From NCBI RefSeq assembly GCF_023953935.1, contig NZ_JAMLIW010000003.1, positions 1 to 64,000 of the forward strand: a stretch of 64,000 nucleotides of DNA, in the 5' to 3' direction. Origin of the DNA: Thermomonas sp. GTDB lineage: Bacteria; Pseudomonadota; Gammaproteobacteria; Xanthomonadales; Xanthomonadaceae. Each line of letters begins with the position of its first letter. Positions within the stretch are counted from its first letter, which is position 1. Below are positions 1 through 9,347 of this stretch, in pieces. The notes under the pieces were generated by a model. The model was not told the DNA's origin. It did not search any database and saw only the letters and a list, made by a program, of their open reading frames with translations. Position numbers and translations under genes: made by a program.

Positions 1-21
1 CCGCCCCAAGCCAAGTCGGAC

Positions 22-3000
22 ATGATCGCCCTCGAGGGCGCGCCTGCCCTGTCGCCATTTCGCCGCGACCGCCTGCAGGCCCGCCTGCAGACCTTCGTCC
101 CAGAACTGCGGATTCTCGGCAGCTGGCACGGATACTGGATCGAACCCGAACCCGGCAGCGCGCCGGACGTGGCGGCGCTGTGTCGCATCCTGCAGGCGGA
201 CGATCGCTTCGCGGCGCCCGATCCTGAAACCGTCACCCGCTTCATCGTGCCCCGGCTGGGCACGCTTTCGCCCTGGGCCAGCAAGGCCACCGAGCTGCTG
301 CGCGGGGCCGGTCTGCCGGTGCGACGGGTCGAGCGCGGCACCCGCGTCGATCTGCGCGGCTGGCCGGCGCAGGAGGCGCTGCGTGCGGCGCTGGGTAAGA
401 TCCTGATCGATCCGATGACGCAGTCCCTGCTGGACAGCCGGGATGCCGGTGCGGCGCTGTTCACCGCACTGCCTGCCGGCGCGGTTGAAGTCATCCCGCT
501 GGCGCAGTTGGAAACCGCCAATGCGCGCCTGGGGCTGGCGCTGGTCGACGATGAAATCGCCTACCTGCGCGAACGCTATGCCGAGTTGGGACGCGACCCG
601 CACGATGTCGAATTGATGATGTTCGCGCAGGCCAATTCCGAGCACTGCCGGCACAAGATCTTCAACACCAGCTGGACCATCGACGGCCAGGCCCAGCCGC
701 TGTCGCTGTTCAAGATGATCAAGAACACCCAAGCCAGCACGCCCGATCACGTGCTGTCGGCGTACAGCGACAACGCGGCCGTGGTGGAAGGCTACGCCGC
801 CTCACGCTGGCGCCCGGATCCGGCCAGCCAGCGGTATCGCTGCGAGCCGGTGACGGATTCGGCGTTCTGCATCAAGGTCGAAACCCACAACCACCCGACC
901 GCGATCGCGCCGTTTCCCGGCGCGTCCACCGGCGCCGGCGGCGAGATTCGCGATGAAGGCGCGACCGGCCGCGGCGGCCGCCCGAAAGCGGGGCTGTGCG
1001 GGTTTTCGGTGTCGCATCTGCGCATCCCGACGCTGGCGCAGCCGTGGGAAACGCCGCGCAGCCTCAATCCGCGCATGGCGTCGGCTTTCGAAATCATGCG
1101 CGACGGTCCGCTGGGCGCGGCCGCGTTCAACAACGAATTCGGCCGCCCCAACCTGACCGGCTATTTCCGCAGCTTCGAACTGTTCGAAGCCGACGGGCTG
1201 ACCCGCGCCTACGACAAGCCCATCATGCTGGCCGGTGGCCTCGGGGCGATCGATCGCGGCCAAGTGGAGAAGCTCAGGCTGTCGCCCGGCGATGCGGTGA
1301 TCGTGCTCGGCGGGCCGGCGATGCTGATCGGCCTTGGCGGCGGCGCGGCCTCTTCGGTGGCCTCCGGCGATTCCGCCGAAGACCTCGATTTCGCCTCGGT
1401 CCAGCGCGACAACCCGGAAATGGAGCGGCGCGCACAGGAAGTGATCGATCGCTGCGTGGCGCTCGGGGCCGACAACCCGATATTGTGCATCCACGATGTC
1501 GGTGCCGGCGGGTTGTCGAACGCCATTCCCGAACTCCTGCACGATTCCGGCGTGGGCGGGGTGATCGATCTGGATCGCGTTCCCAGCGACGATCCTTCGC
1601 TGAGCCCGATGCAGCTGTGGTGCAACGAATCGCAGGAACGCTACGTGCTCGGCGTAGCGCAGGCGCGCCTGATCGAATTTGAAGCCCTGTGCCAGCGCGA
1701 GCGCTGCCCGTTCGCAGTGGTCGGTACCGCCACCGCCGAAGAACGCCTGGTGGTCGGCCACCAATCACGAATCACCCATCACGAATCGCCGCCGCTGGCC
1801 ATCGACCTGCCGATGGACGTGCTGTTCGGAAAACCGCCGAAAATGCACCGCGATGCCGCGCATCCGGCGCGGCCGCGCTGGCCGTCGCTGGAGACCGACG
1901 CGCTGGATCTGCGCGAGGTCGGGTTGCGGGTGCTGGCGCATCCGACGGTGGCGGCCAAGTCGTTCCTGGTGACGATTGGCGACCGCGCCGTCGGTGGTCT
2001 GACCGCACGCGACCAGATGATCGGCCCCTGGCAGCTGCCGGTGGCCGACTGCGCGATCACCTATGCCGGTTTTGAAGGCGCAGCTGGCGAGGCCATGGCC
2101 ATTGGCGAGCGCACCCCGCTGGCCTTGCTGAATGCGGCTGCATCGGCGCGGATGGCGGTGGGTGAGGCGATCACCAACCTGATGGCGGCGCCGCTGGAAT
2201 CGCTGCGCCGGGTCAAGCTGTCGGCCAACTGGATGGCCGCCGCCGGCCATGCCGGCGAGGATGCGCGCTTGTTCGATGCGGTCAAGGCGGTGGGCATGGA
2301 ACTGTGCCCGGCGCTGGAGCTGGGCATCCCGGTGGGCAAGGACTCGCTGTCGATGCAGGCGCAGTGGAGCGTGATTGGTGATTCGTCATTGGTGATTGGA
2401 AAGAGCGAATCACCGCAAACGGGCGCATCCTGCGCTTCCCAATCACCAATCACCAATCACCAATCACTTTCTCCGGTCTCGCTCATCGTGACCGCGTTCG
2501 CGCCGGTGGCCGACGTGCACGGGCAGCTGACGCCGCTGCTGCGGCGGGAGGTGGCGTCCGAGCTGTGGTTGATCGGGCTGGGCGCGGGGCGTCAGCGCAT
2601 GGGCGGATCGATTCTGGCGCAGTGCTTCCCGGCGGCCAACGGCGAGGGCGTGTTGCCCGCATTCGGTGGCGCGGTGCCGGATCTGGACGACCCGCAGCGG
2701 CTGCGGGCGCTGTTCGAGTTGATCCGCGAAGCGCGCGGCGAGGGCCTGTTGCTGGCCTATCACGACCGTTCCGACGGTGGCGTGTTCGCCAGCCTGTGCG
2801 AGATGGCCTTCGCGTCCCACCTGGGTCTGGACATCCGCCTCGACGGCTGGGGCGAGAGCCGCACCGGCGATCCGCTGCGGGTGCTGTTCAATGAAGAACT
2901 GGGTGCGGTGGTGCAGGTGCCGATCGAGGAGCGCGCCGCGTTCGCCGATCTGGTGGCCAGCCACGGGCTGATCGAATGCGCTCAACGCATCGCCGTGCCG

Positions 3001-4005
3001 ACCACGGCGCCGACGATCCGGGTCAGCGATGGCGACGCGCTGCTGGCGCAGTGGCGCTGGGACGAACTGTTCGACGCCTGGTGGGCGGTCAGCCACGCGA
3101 TCCAGCGCCTGCGCGACAACCCCGAGTGCGCCGACAGCGAGCGTGAGCACGCCCGTCGCTTCGATGCGCCCGGCCTGCAGCCGAAACTGACGTTCGACCC
3201 AGCGGAAGACATCGCCGCACCGTTCGTCGCCACTGGCGCCCGTCCGAAGGTGGCGATCCTGCGCGAGCAGGGCGTCAACAGCCAGATCGAAACCGCCTTC
3301 GCCTTCCATCGCGCCGGGTTTGACAGTTTCGATGTGCACATGAGCGACCTGATTGCCGGCCGCTTCGATCTCGCGGATTTCCACGGTCTGGTCGCCTGCG
3401 GCGGCTTCAGCTACGGCGACGTGCTCGGTGCCGGGCGCGGCTGGGCCACATCGATCCTGGAACGCGCCGCGCTGCGCGACATGTTCAGCCGATTCTTTGC
3501 CCGCGAGACGAGCTTCGCGCTGGGCGTCTGCAACGGTTGCCAGATGCTGGCGCAGCTGCGCGCCATCATCCCCGGCGCCGAGCACTGGCCCAGCTTCCAG
3601 CGCAATGCCAGCGAGCAGTTCGAAGCGCGGCTGGTGCAGCTGGAAGTGCAGCGGTCGCCGTCGATCTTCCTGCACGGCATGGAAGGCGCGCGGATCCCGG
3701 TGGCCTCTGCCCACGGCGAGGGCCGGGCGGTGTTTGCCGACGGCCTCGACCAGACCGCGGTGGACGTGGCGCTGCGCTACACCATCGGAACCGAGGTCGC
3801 AGGCGCCGATTGCTATCCCGCCAATCCGAACGGCTCGCCCGACGGCATTGCCGGCGTCAGCAGCCGCGACGGTCGCGTGCTGGCCTTGATGCCACACCCG
3901 GAACGCACCCTGCGGCGCGGCAATTTCAGCTGGGCGCCGGCGGCCTGGCCGGACGCTTCGCCCTGGCTGCGGATGTTCCGCAACGCCCGGGTCTGGCTCG
4001 GCTGA
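22..4005 (+). CDS. purL: Phosphoribosylformylglycinamidine synthase
   Basis: Cytoplasmic enzyme of de novo purine synthesis: converts FGAR, glutamine and ATP to FGAM. The 1327-residue protein is the single-chain proteobacterial form. The synthetase part carries the ETHNHPT and GATGRGG segments. A class I glutamine amidotransferase domain starts near residue 1074, with nucleophile Cys1170 in GVCNGC and His1292/Glu1294 in MPHPE. The ATG at 22 starts a normal N-terminus. Two blocks are foreign to the family: residues about 580-590 and about 784-815 are encoded by heptamer repeats and read as ITNHQSP-like peptide. They sit in linkers and keep the frame open, so the gene is probably functional. 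The T2SS operon follows after 80 bp. Confidence 0.97.
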   Translation: MIALEGAPALSPFRRDRLQARLQTFVPELRILGSWHGYWIEPEPGSAPDVAALCRILQADDRFAAPDPETVTRFIVPRLGTLSPWASKATELLRGAGLPVRRVERGTRVDLRGWPAQEALRAALGKILIDPMTQSLLDSRDAGAALFTALPAGAVEVIPLAQLETANARLGLALVDDEIAYLRERYAELGRDPHDVELMMFAQANSEHCRHKIFNTSWTIDGQAQPLSLFKMIKNTQASTPDHVLSAYSDNAAVVEGYAASRWRPDPASQRYRCEPVTDSAFCIKVETHNHPTAIAPFPGASTGAGGEIRDEGATGRGGRPKAGLCGFSVSHLRIPTLAQPWETPRSLNPRMASAFEIMRDGPLGAAAFNNEFGRPNLTGYFRSFELFEADGLTRAYDKPIMLAGGLGAIDRGQVEKLRLSPGDAVIVLGGPAMLIGLGGGAASSVASGDSAEDLDFASVQRDNPEMERRAQEVIDRCVALGADNPILCIHDVGAGGLSNAIPELLHDSGVGGVIDLDRVPSDDPSLSPMQLWCNESQERYVLGVAQARLIEFEALCQRERCPFAVVGTATAEERLVVGHQSRITHHESPPLAIDLPMDVLFGKPPKMHRDAAHPARPRWPSLETDALDLREVGLRVLAHPTVAAKSFLVTIGDRAVGGLTARDQMIGPWQLPVADCAITYAGFEGAAGEAMAIGERTPLALLNAAASARMAVGEAITNLMAAPLESLRRVKLSANWMAAAGHAGEDARLFDAVKAVGMELCPALELGIPVGKDSLSMQAQWSVIGDSSLVIGKSESPQTGASCASQSPITNHQSLSPVSLIVTAFAPVADVHGQLTPLLRREVASELWLIGLGAGRQRMGGSILAQCFPAANGEGVLPAFGGAVPDLDDPQRLRALFELIREARGEGLLLAYHDRSDGGVFASLCEMAFASHLGLDIRLDGWGESRTGDPLRVLFNEELGAVVQVPIEERAAFADLVASHGLIECAQRIAVPTTAPTIRVSDGDALLAQWRWDELFDAWWAVSHAIQRLRDNPECADSEREHARRFDAPGLQPKLTFDPAEDIAAPFVATGARPKVAILREQGVNSQIETAFAFHRAGFDSFDVHMSDLIAGRFDLADFHGLVACGGFSYGDVLGAGRGWATSILERAALRDMFSRFFARETSFALGVCNGCQMLAQLRAIIPGAEHWPSFQRNASEQFEARLVQLEVQRSPSIFLHGMEGARIPVASAHGEGRAVFADGLDQTAVDVALRYTIGTEVAGADCYPANPNGSPDGIAGVSSRDGRVLALMPHPERTLRRGNFSWAPAAWPDASPWLRMFRNARVWLG
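1758..1790 (+). repeat. Heptamer repeat remnant inside purL
   Basis: About four imperfect units of CCAATCA/CGAATCA run in tandem with a 7-bp period, in the orientation that is free of stop codons. They add a short peptide rich in His, Ser and Thr to a PurL linker just before the conserved IDLP(M/L)DVL segment. It looks like a half copy of the longer hairpin element found elsewhere in the window. Confidence 0.75.
2371..2467 (+). repeat. Full heptamer-armed hairpin element inside purL
   Basis: The left arm has GTGATTG/GTGATTC units, a core of about 40 bp contains AAAGAGC, and the right arm is AATCACC repeated. The arms are complementary and could fold into a long hairpin. The element is translated as about 32 extra residues of PurL. 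In the left arm one heptamer reads ATTCGTC instead of ATTCGTG; in this frame that gives TCA (2386-2388) where the consensus would give the stop TGA. Confidence 0.8.
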
Positions 4006-4085
4006 GGGCCGCGGACGTGGTACTTGCGGTTCCGATGCGCCCGTTGGCCTGATAAAGTCTGCGGCAGGTGCTCGGAGGGGCGCGC

Positions 4086-5804
4086 GTGAACGCCGTTGCA
4101 GAAGACACAGTCCAGGCCCCGCAAGGTCCGGAAGAACGCATCATCGCCCAGTTGCTCAAGTACGGTCGCCTGAAGGAGGCCGACCTCGCCAGCGCGCGCC
4201 GGTTGCAGGAGCAGGACGGGGGCGACATCCTGATCCTGCTCGCGCGGCTGGGGTTGGTGTCCGAGCGCGATCACGCGGTGGCCTGCTCGTCCGAGTACGG
4301 GCTCGAGTTGCGCAATACCAAGGACCTGCCCGATCTGCCGCCCGAGGACCTTGCGCTGAGCGTGAAGTTCATGAAGCAGTACCACGTCGTTCCGGTGGGC
4401 GTGGACGCGCAGGGCGTGGACGTGCTGCTGGCTGATCCGCAGGACCCGTACATCCTCGAAGCGGTGGGCCTGGCGCTGGGCCGCGAACTGCGCCCGGCGG
4501 TCTGCCCGCGTTCGGAAATCGACGAATTGATCGAGCGCTGGTACGGCCAGGGCCGCAGCGCGATGGACAGCATCATCGAGGGTGCCGAGGGCGGCGAGGA
4601 AATCCTCGACGACGTCGAGCGCCTGCGCGACCTGGCGTCGGAAGCGCCGGTGATCCGGCTGGTCAACCTGATCGTGCAGCGTGCGGTCGAATTGCGCGCC
4701 TCCGACATCCACATCGAACCGTTCGAGAACCGCCTGAAGGTGCGCTACCGCATCGACGGCGTGCTGGAGGAGGGCGAAAGCCCGCCGACCAACCTGACCG
4801 CGGCGATCATCAGCCGCATCAAGATCATGGCCAAGCTCAACATCGCCGAGCGCCGCCTGCCGCAGGACGGGCGGATCGTGGCACGGGTGCAGGGCAAGGA
4901 GCTGGACCTGCGCGTGAGCACGGTGCCGACCGCGCACGGCGAATCGGTGGTGATGCGCCTGCTCGACCGCGAGACCGTGGTGCTGAATTTCGACAAGCTC
5001 GGTTTCAGCGACCATTTCATGTGGCGCTTCAACAAGGTGCTCGAACAGCCGCACGGGATCATCCTGGTCACCGGCCCGACTGGCTCGGGCAAGACCACCA
5101 CGCTCTACACCGCGATGTCCCGGCTCAACACGCCCGGGGTCAAGATCATCACCGTCGAGGACCCGGTCGAATACCAGATCGAGGGCATCAACCAGATCCA
5201 GGCCAAGCCGCAGATCGGGCTGGACTTCAACAACGCCCTGCGCGCGATCGTGCGCCAGGATCCGGACATCATCATGATCGGCGAAATGCGGGATCTGGAG
5301 ACCGCGCGGATCGCGATCCAGTCGGCGCTGACCGGCCACCTCGTGCTGTCGACCCTGCACACCAACAACGCCGCCGGCGGCATCACCCGCATGCTCGACA
5401 TGGGCGTGGAGGACTACCTTCTGACCTCCACCGTCAACGGCATCCTCGCCCAGCGACTGGTGCGACGGCTGGAGCCCACCTATGCCGAGCGCTACCTCGC
5501 CACGCCCGAGGAAATCCAGAAGTTCGGCCTGCGCAAGTTCCATCCCGACGGCGAGATCTACCTGTACCGGCCGCGGCCGTCCGAGCTGTCGCCCACCGGC
5601 TACCTCGGGCGCACCACCATCATGGAGCTGCTGGTGATGGATGACGAGATCCGGCGCGCGGTGATGCGCCATGCCGGGATGGAGGAAATCGAGCGCCTCG
5701 CCCGCCGCAGCGGCATGCACACCATGTACGACGTCGGCATCGCCAAGGCGCTGCGCGGCGAGACCACCGTCGAGGAAGTGCTGCGCGTGACCGAGGGCAA
5801 CTGA
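4086..5804 (+). CDS. gspE: Type II secretion system ATPase GspE (XpsE)
   Basis: Cytoplasmic secretion ATPase that drives assembly of the pseudopilus. The GTG at 4086 is preferred because GGAGG lies 8 bp upstream; an in-frame GTG at 4068 has no such site. From this start the protein has 572 residues. The N-terminal part is an MshEN/GspE-N type domain. The RecA-like domain has Walker A GPTGSGKT (residues 330-337, Lys336), the Asp box around DPDIIMIGEMRD and the His box LSTLHTNNA. The four-cysteine zinc module usual near the C-terminus of GspE is absent: the segment between RRLEPTYAE and TGYLGRT contains no Cys. First gene of an E-F-G-H-I-J-K-L-M-N-D operon; gspF starts 4 bp downstream. Confidence 0.95.
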   Translation: MNAVAEDTVQAPQGPEERIIAQLLKYGRLKEADLASARRLQEQDGGDILILLARLGLVSERDHAVACSSEYGLELRNTKDLPDLPPEDLALSVKFMKQYHVVPVGVDAQGVDVLLADPQDPYILEAVGLALGRELRPAVCPRSEIDELIERWYGQGRSAMDSIIEGAEGGEEILDDVERLRDLASEAPVIRLVNLIVQRAVELRASDIHIEPFENRLKVRYRIDGVLEEGESPPTNLTAAIISRIKIMAKLNIAERRLPQDGRIVARVQGKELDLRVSTVPTAHGESVVMRLLDRETVVLNFDKLGFSDHFMWRFNKVLEQPHGIILVTGPTGSGKTTTLYTAMSRLNTPGVKIITVEDPVEYQIEGINQIQAKPQIGLDFNNALRAIVRQDPDIIMIGEMRDLETARIAIQSALTGHLVLSTLHTNNAAGGITRMLDMGVEDYLLTSTVNGILAQRLVRRLEPTYAERYLATPEEIQKFGLRKFHPDGEIYLYRPRPSELSPTGYLGRTTIMELLVMDDEIRRAVMRHAGMEEIERLARRSGMHTMYDVGIAKALRGETTVEEVLRVTEGN

Positions 5805-5808
5805 TCCG

Positions 5809-7026
5809 ATGGCGCTGTACCGCTACCAGGCGCTGAACGCGCGCGGCGAAACCCTGACCGGGCAGATGGAAGCCGGCAGCGGCGCCGAGGTGGCGGCGCG
5901 CCTGCAGGAACAGGGCCACCTGCCGATGGAGGCCAGGCTCGCATCCGAGGCCGGCGCCGATTACAACTGGCGCGGATTGTTCAAACCCAAGCCGCTGGCC
6001 GGCCCGAAGCTGGTGCAGTTCACCCAGCAGCTGGCGACCTTGCTGGGCGCCGGCCAGCCGCTGGATCGCGCGCTGTCCATCCTGCTGGAACAGCCCGACG
6101 ACGAGGCGTCGAAACACCTGCTCGCCGATGTCCGCGACACCGTCCGCAGCGGCACCTCGCTGTCCGCGGCGCTGGAGCGTCACCACGACAGTTTCGGCCG
6201 CCTGTACGTGAACATGGTCCGCGCCGGCGAGGCCGGCGGCAGCCTGCAGGACACCCTGCAGCGGCTGGCCGACTACCTTGAACGCGCGCGCGCGCTGCGG
6301 GTGCGGGTGACCAACGCGCTGGTGTATCCGGTGATCCTGCTGGTGATGGTCGGGCTGTCGCTGCTGTTCCTGCTGGGCTACGTGGTGCCGCAGTTCTCGG
6401 CGATGTACGACAGCCTTGGCGCCGACCTGCCGTGGTTCTCGCGGCTGGTGCTGGGCGTGGGCAATTTCGTCCGCAACTGGTGGATCGTGGTGCTGGTCGT
6501 GCCGCTGCTGGCGCTGCTGTGGATCGATCGCAAGCGCCGTGATCAGGAGTTCATGCGCCGGTTCGACGGCTGGCTGCTGCAGAACAAGCTGGCCGGCCCG
6601 CTGGTGGCCAAGCTCGACACCGCACGGTTGGCGCGCACCCTGGGCACCTTGCTGCGCAACGGCGTGCCGATGCTGTCGGCGCTGGGCATCGCCCGCAACG
6701 TGGTCGACAACCGGGTGCTGGCCGCCGACGTGGAGGCGGCCGCCGACGAGGTGCGCAATGGCCGCGGGCTGTCGGTGGCGCTGGCCAAGGGCAAGCGCTT
6801 TCCTCGGCTGGCGCTGCAGATGATCCAGGTGGGCGAAGAGTCCGGTGCGCTGGATGTGATGCTGCTCAAGACCGCCGACACGTTCGAACAGGACACCCAG
6901 ACCGCGATGGATCGCCTGCTGGCGGCGCTGGTCCCGGCGATCACCCTGCTGCTGGCGGTGGTGGTGGGCGTGGTCATCCTGTCCGTGCTGGCCCCGATCT
7001 ACGATCTGACCAATGTGGTCGGGTAG
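5809..7026 (+). CDS. gspF: Type II secretion inner-membrane platform protein GspF
   Basis: Polytopic inner-membrane protein on which the ATPase GspE and the GspL/M complex assemble. The 405-residue length is typical. It has two repeated T2SSF domains (roughly residues 65-190 and 270-395) and three hydrophobic helices: about residues 165-190, 220-240 and the last 30. The N-terminal MALYRYQALNARG is characteristic. It begins 4 bp after gspE and is separated from gspG by a tandem heptamer array. Confidence 0.95.
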   Translation: MALYRYQALNARGETLTGQMEAGSGAEVAARLQEQGHLPMEARLASEAGADYNWRGLFKPKPLAGPKLVQFTQQLATLLGAGQPLDRALSILLEQPDDEASKHLLADVRDTVRSGTSLSAALERHHDSFGRLYVNMVRAGEAGGSLQDTLQRLADYLERARALRVRVTNALVYPVILLVMVGLSLLFLLGYVVPQFSAMYDSLGADLPWFSRLVLGVGNFVRNWWIVVLVVPLLALLWIDRKRRDQEFMRRFDGWLLQNKLAGPLVAKLDTARLARTLGTLLRNGVPMLSALGIARNVVDNRVLAADVEAAADEVRNGRGLSVALAKGKRFPRLALQMIQVGEESGALDVMLLKTADTFEQDTQTAMDRLLAALVPAITLLLAVVVGVVILSVLAPIYDLTNVVG

Positions 7027-7076
7027 GCCACATCAAGTTCGAGGTGCGTGTGCTGCTCCCACGATCAGGATGATCG

Positions 7077-7129
7077 CCCGTCTCCCGTCTCCCGTCTCCC
7101 GTCTCCCGTCTCCCGTCTCCCGTCTCCCG
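7077..7129 (+). repeat. Tandem heptamer array, CCCGTCT x7
   Basis: Seven perfect head-to-tail copies of CCCGTCT plus a partial unit lie between gspF and gspG and end 8 bp before the gspG ATG. The reverse complement is the GGGAGAC unit found at 57734-57782. An open frame runs through the array into gspG, but the prepilin leader supports the downstream ATG. The position could affect translation initiation of gspG. Confidence 0.9.
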
Positions 7130-7137
7130 GAACAACC

Positions 7138-7569
7138 ATGCCAACCCGACCCAACTTCCGTCCCGTCCCCAAGGCCGCCCAGCGTGGCTTCACGCTGATC
7201 GAGATCATCGTCGTGGTGGTGCTGATTGGCGGCATCGTGGCATTTGCCGCCAGCCGCATCCTCGGCGGCGGCGACCGGGCCAAGGTCCGGCTGGCACAGG
7301 CGCAAATCCAGACCCTGGCCGACAAGGTCCAGGAGTACCAGACCGACACTGGCACCCTGCCGTCGACGCTGGACGCGCTGGTGACCCAGCCCGGCGATGC
7401 ACAGGGCTGGCTGGGGCCGTATGCCAAACAGGGCGAACTCAATGATCCCTGGCAGCACCCGCTGCAGTACAAGGTGCCGGGGGATGGGCAGGCGTTCGAC
7501 CTGATCAGCTACGGCGCCGACGGCAAGCCCGGCGGCGACAGCGTCAACGCCGACATCAAGTTCGAATAA
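7138..7569 (+). CDS. gspG: Major pseudopilin GspG
   Basis: Major subunit of the T2SS pseudopilus. The 143-residue protein starts with a short basic leader, then the prepilin peptidase site RG/FTLIEI with Glu at +5, a hydrophobic helix, and a C-terminal globular domain (LNDPWQHPLQYK, then the SYGADGKPGG calcium-site loop) typical of GspG. The ATG at 7138 is chosen because it gives a normal 16-18 residue leader; the Shine-Dalgarno is weak and the heptamer array lies directly upstream. Confidence 0.96.
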   Translation: MPTRPNFRPVPKAAQRGFTLIEIIVVVVLIGGIVAFAASRILGGGDRAKVRLAQAQIQTLADKVQEYQTDTGTLPSTLDALVTQPGDAQGWLGPYAKQGELNDPWQHPLQYKVPGDGQAFDLISYGADGKPGGDSVNADIKFE

Positions 7570-7582
7570 GCCGCACGCCGCC

Positions 7583-8176
7583 ATGCGTACGCGCGGACAT
7601 CCCGCAGGAGTGCCCCGCAGGGGCGCGATGCTTCCGGTGAGGATTGGCTGCACGTTTGCTGTCGGCTTCGTTCCGGCCCTCGGGCACAGCCCTCGGGCGT
7701 TCAGCCGGCCGGGCGGCAGTGCCGCCCGAGCGGCCGGCTTCACCCTGCTGGAAATCCTGGTGGTGATGGTGCTGATTGCCGCCGGCAGCCTGCTCGCGGT
7801 CGGTGCCTTCAACGGTGGTGGCATGCGCGGTGCCAAGCTGCACGCGGCGGCGCGCGAGGTGGCGGCGCAGCTGCGCTTCACCCGGGCGGTGGCGATCAGC
7901 TCCGGGCAGCCGCAGGAGTTCAGGATCGATCCACGGGCCCGTTCCTGGAGCGCGGCCAAAGGGCGCCACGGCAGCCTGACCTCGACCGGCGAGCTGGTGT
8001 TCGTGGGGGCACGCGAGTTGCAGCAGGCGGATACCGAAGGCGTGGTCCGATTCTTTCCCGACGGCGCCGCGACCGGTGGCCGGGTCCGCTTCCTCGCCAA
8101 CGGCGCCGGCTGGGACGTGGACGTAGCCTGGCTGACCGGCGAGGTGCGCGTGCAGCGCGCGCGGGAAGCGCGGTGA
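7583..8176 (+). CDS. gspH: Minor pseudopilin GspH
   Basis: Minor pseudopilin of the T2SS tip complex. It contains the prepilin motif AG/FTLLEI followed by a hydrophobic helix and a GspH-type C-terminal domain. From 7583 the leader before the cleavage site is about 52 residues, unusually long. An in-frame ATG at 7628, preceded by GCAGGGG, gives a shorter leader of about 37 and may be the true start. It overlaps gspI by 4 bp (GTGA). Confidence 0.88.
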   Translation: MRTRGHPAGVPRRGAMLPVRIGCTFAVGFVPALGHSPRAFSRPGGSAARAAGFTLLEILVVMVLIAAGSLLAVGAFNGGGMRGAKLHAAAREVAAQLRFTRAVAISSGQPQEFRIDPRARSWSAAKGRHGSLTSTGELVFVGARELQQADTEGVVRFFPDGAATGGRVRFLANGAGWDVDVAWLTGEVRVQRAREAR

Positions 8177-8655
8177 ACGCGGCGACCGCAGGATCGGCAT
8201 CTGTTCGCTTCGGGGCGGCCCGAGGGGCAGCCGGCGCGCGTCGTCAGGGGGGCTTCACCCTGCTCGAAATCATCGTCGCTTTCGGCATCCTCGCCCTCGG
8301 CCTGACCCTGCTGCTGGGCACGCTGTCGGGCGCCAGCCGGCAACTGCGCGATGCCGGCGAGGCCGGCAACGCGGCGCTGGTGGCGCAGTCCCTGCTGGCC
8401 AGCCATGCCGAACTGCTGACCCAGCCCCTGCGTCTGGACGGCAGCTCGGAAAACGGCCGCTATCGCTGGCAGCTCGATGTCACGCCCTGGCAGGACCCGA
8501 GTCTGCGCGGCAGCAGGGCGCCGCTGGATCCGGGTGCCGCGCGCCTGCTCCACGTCCGGCTCGACATGGTCTGGGGCGAGGGCGGCCCGCGCCAGCAGCT
8601 GCACCTGTCGACGCTGCGACTGGCGCTGCCACCGCGCGATGTGGAGCTGCGATGA
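8173..8655 (+). CDS. gspI: Minor pseudopilin GspI
   Basis: Minor pseudopilin, part of the GspI-J-K tip complex. The 160-residue protein has the leader cleavage motif GG/FTLLEIIVAF and the following LALGLTL helix typical of GspI. It uses a GTG start overlapping the gspH stop and itself overlaps gspJ by 4 bp. Confidence 0.92.
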   Translation: MNAATAGSASVRFGAARGAAGARRQGGFTLLEIIVAFGILALGLTLLLGTLSGASRQLRDAGEAGNAALVAQSLLASHAELLTQPLRLDGSSENGRYRWQLDVTPWQDPSLRGSRAPLDPGAARLLHVRLDMVWGEGGPRQQLHLSTLRLALPPRDVELR

Positions 8656-9347
8656 ACCGGCCTGCGCGCGCAAGCGGGAATGCGATCCGCCTTGGCCACA
8701 CGCCCTCGCGGCGTTCCGCGGCGGCCGGCTTCACGCTGCTGGAAGTGATGCTGGCGGTGGCGCTGCTGGCGGCCGCGCTGGCACTGGCGTTCGGCATCCT
8801 GCGCGCGGCCGGCGCAACCGTGGAGCGCGGCGAAACCATCGCCGCCCGCAACGAGCGCATCCGCGCCGTCTCGAGCTTCCTGCGTGCGCGCATTGCCGGC
8901 AGTGAAGGCATGGTGTTCGGCTTGGATCCCGGCAGCGGGCGCTCCCTGCGCTTCGAGGGCGAGGAAAATTCGCTGCGTTTCGTTGCCGACCTGCCCGATT
9001 ACCTCGGCCGCGGCGGCCCCTACCTGCACGAGTTCAAGCTCGGGCAGGACGCGGGCAAACGCGCGCTGCTGGTCGATTTCCGAATGATCCAGGGCGATGA
9101 GATCCTGCCCTCGGCGCGGCCGCCGGAACCGCTGGCCCGCGATGTCGCGACGGTCGAATTCGCCTACCGGGCGGTGGACGTGACGGGCAACCTCGGGCCC
9201 TGGCTGCCGCGCTGGACCGCGGTGGATGCTTTGCCGCAGCAGGTGCGGGTGCGGATTCGCGATGGCAACGGCGCGTGGCCGGAGCTGGTGGTGGCGATGA
9301 AGCTGTCCACGCCGGTGCCCGATGCCGGGCAGGGAGGTGGCCCGTGA
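8652..9347 (+). CDS. gspJ: Minor pseudopilin GspJ
   Basis: Minor pseudopilin of the tip complex. The 231-residue protein has the cleavage motif AG/FTLLEVMLAV and a larger C-terminal beta domain, as in GspJ. It starts with an ATGA overlap on gspI and ends with a GTGA overlap on gspK. Confidence 0.92.
   Translation: MNRPARASGNAIRLGHTPSRRSAAAGFTLLEVMLAVALLAAALALAFGILRAAGATVERGETIAARNERIRAVSSFLRARIAGSEGMVFGLDPGSGRSLRFEGEENSLRFVADLPDYLGRGGPYLHEFKLGQDAGKRALLVDFRMIQGDEILPSARPPEPLARDVATVEFAYRAVDVTGNLGPWLPRWTAVDALPQQVRVRIRDGNGAWPELVVAMKLSTPVPDAGQGGGP

Noticed and set aside
4024..4058. Promoter of the type II secretion operon
   Set aside because: TTGCGG and TAAAGT are present before gspE but the spacing (23 bp) is outside the normal range, so I could not support a promoter call.
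3813..5720. A 635-codon open frame on the minus strand opposite the 3' end of purL and gspE
   Set aside because: It is antisense to two well-conserved genes, has no recognisable motif, and long antisense frames are expected in GC-rich DNA.
7077..7129. CRISPR-like array
   Set aside because: The units are 7 bp and contiguous with no spacers; it is a simple tandem repeat.
7048..7137. Longer gspG starting at 7048 with a Ser-Pro-Arg-rich leader
   Set aside because: The extra residues come from the heptamer array and would place the prepilin cleavage site almost 50 residues from the start; ATG 7138 gives a normal leader.
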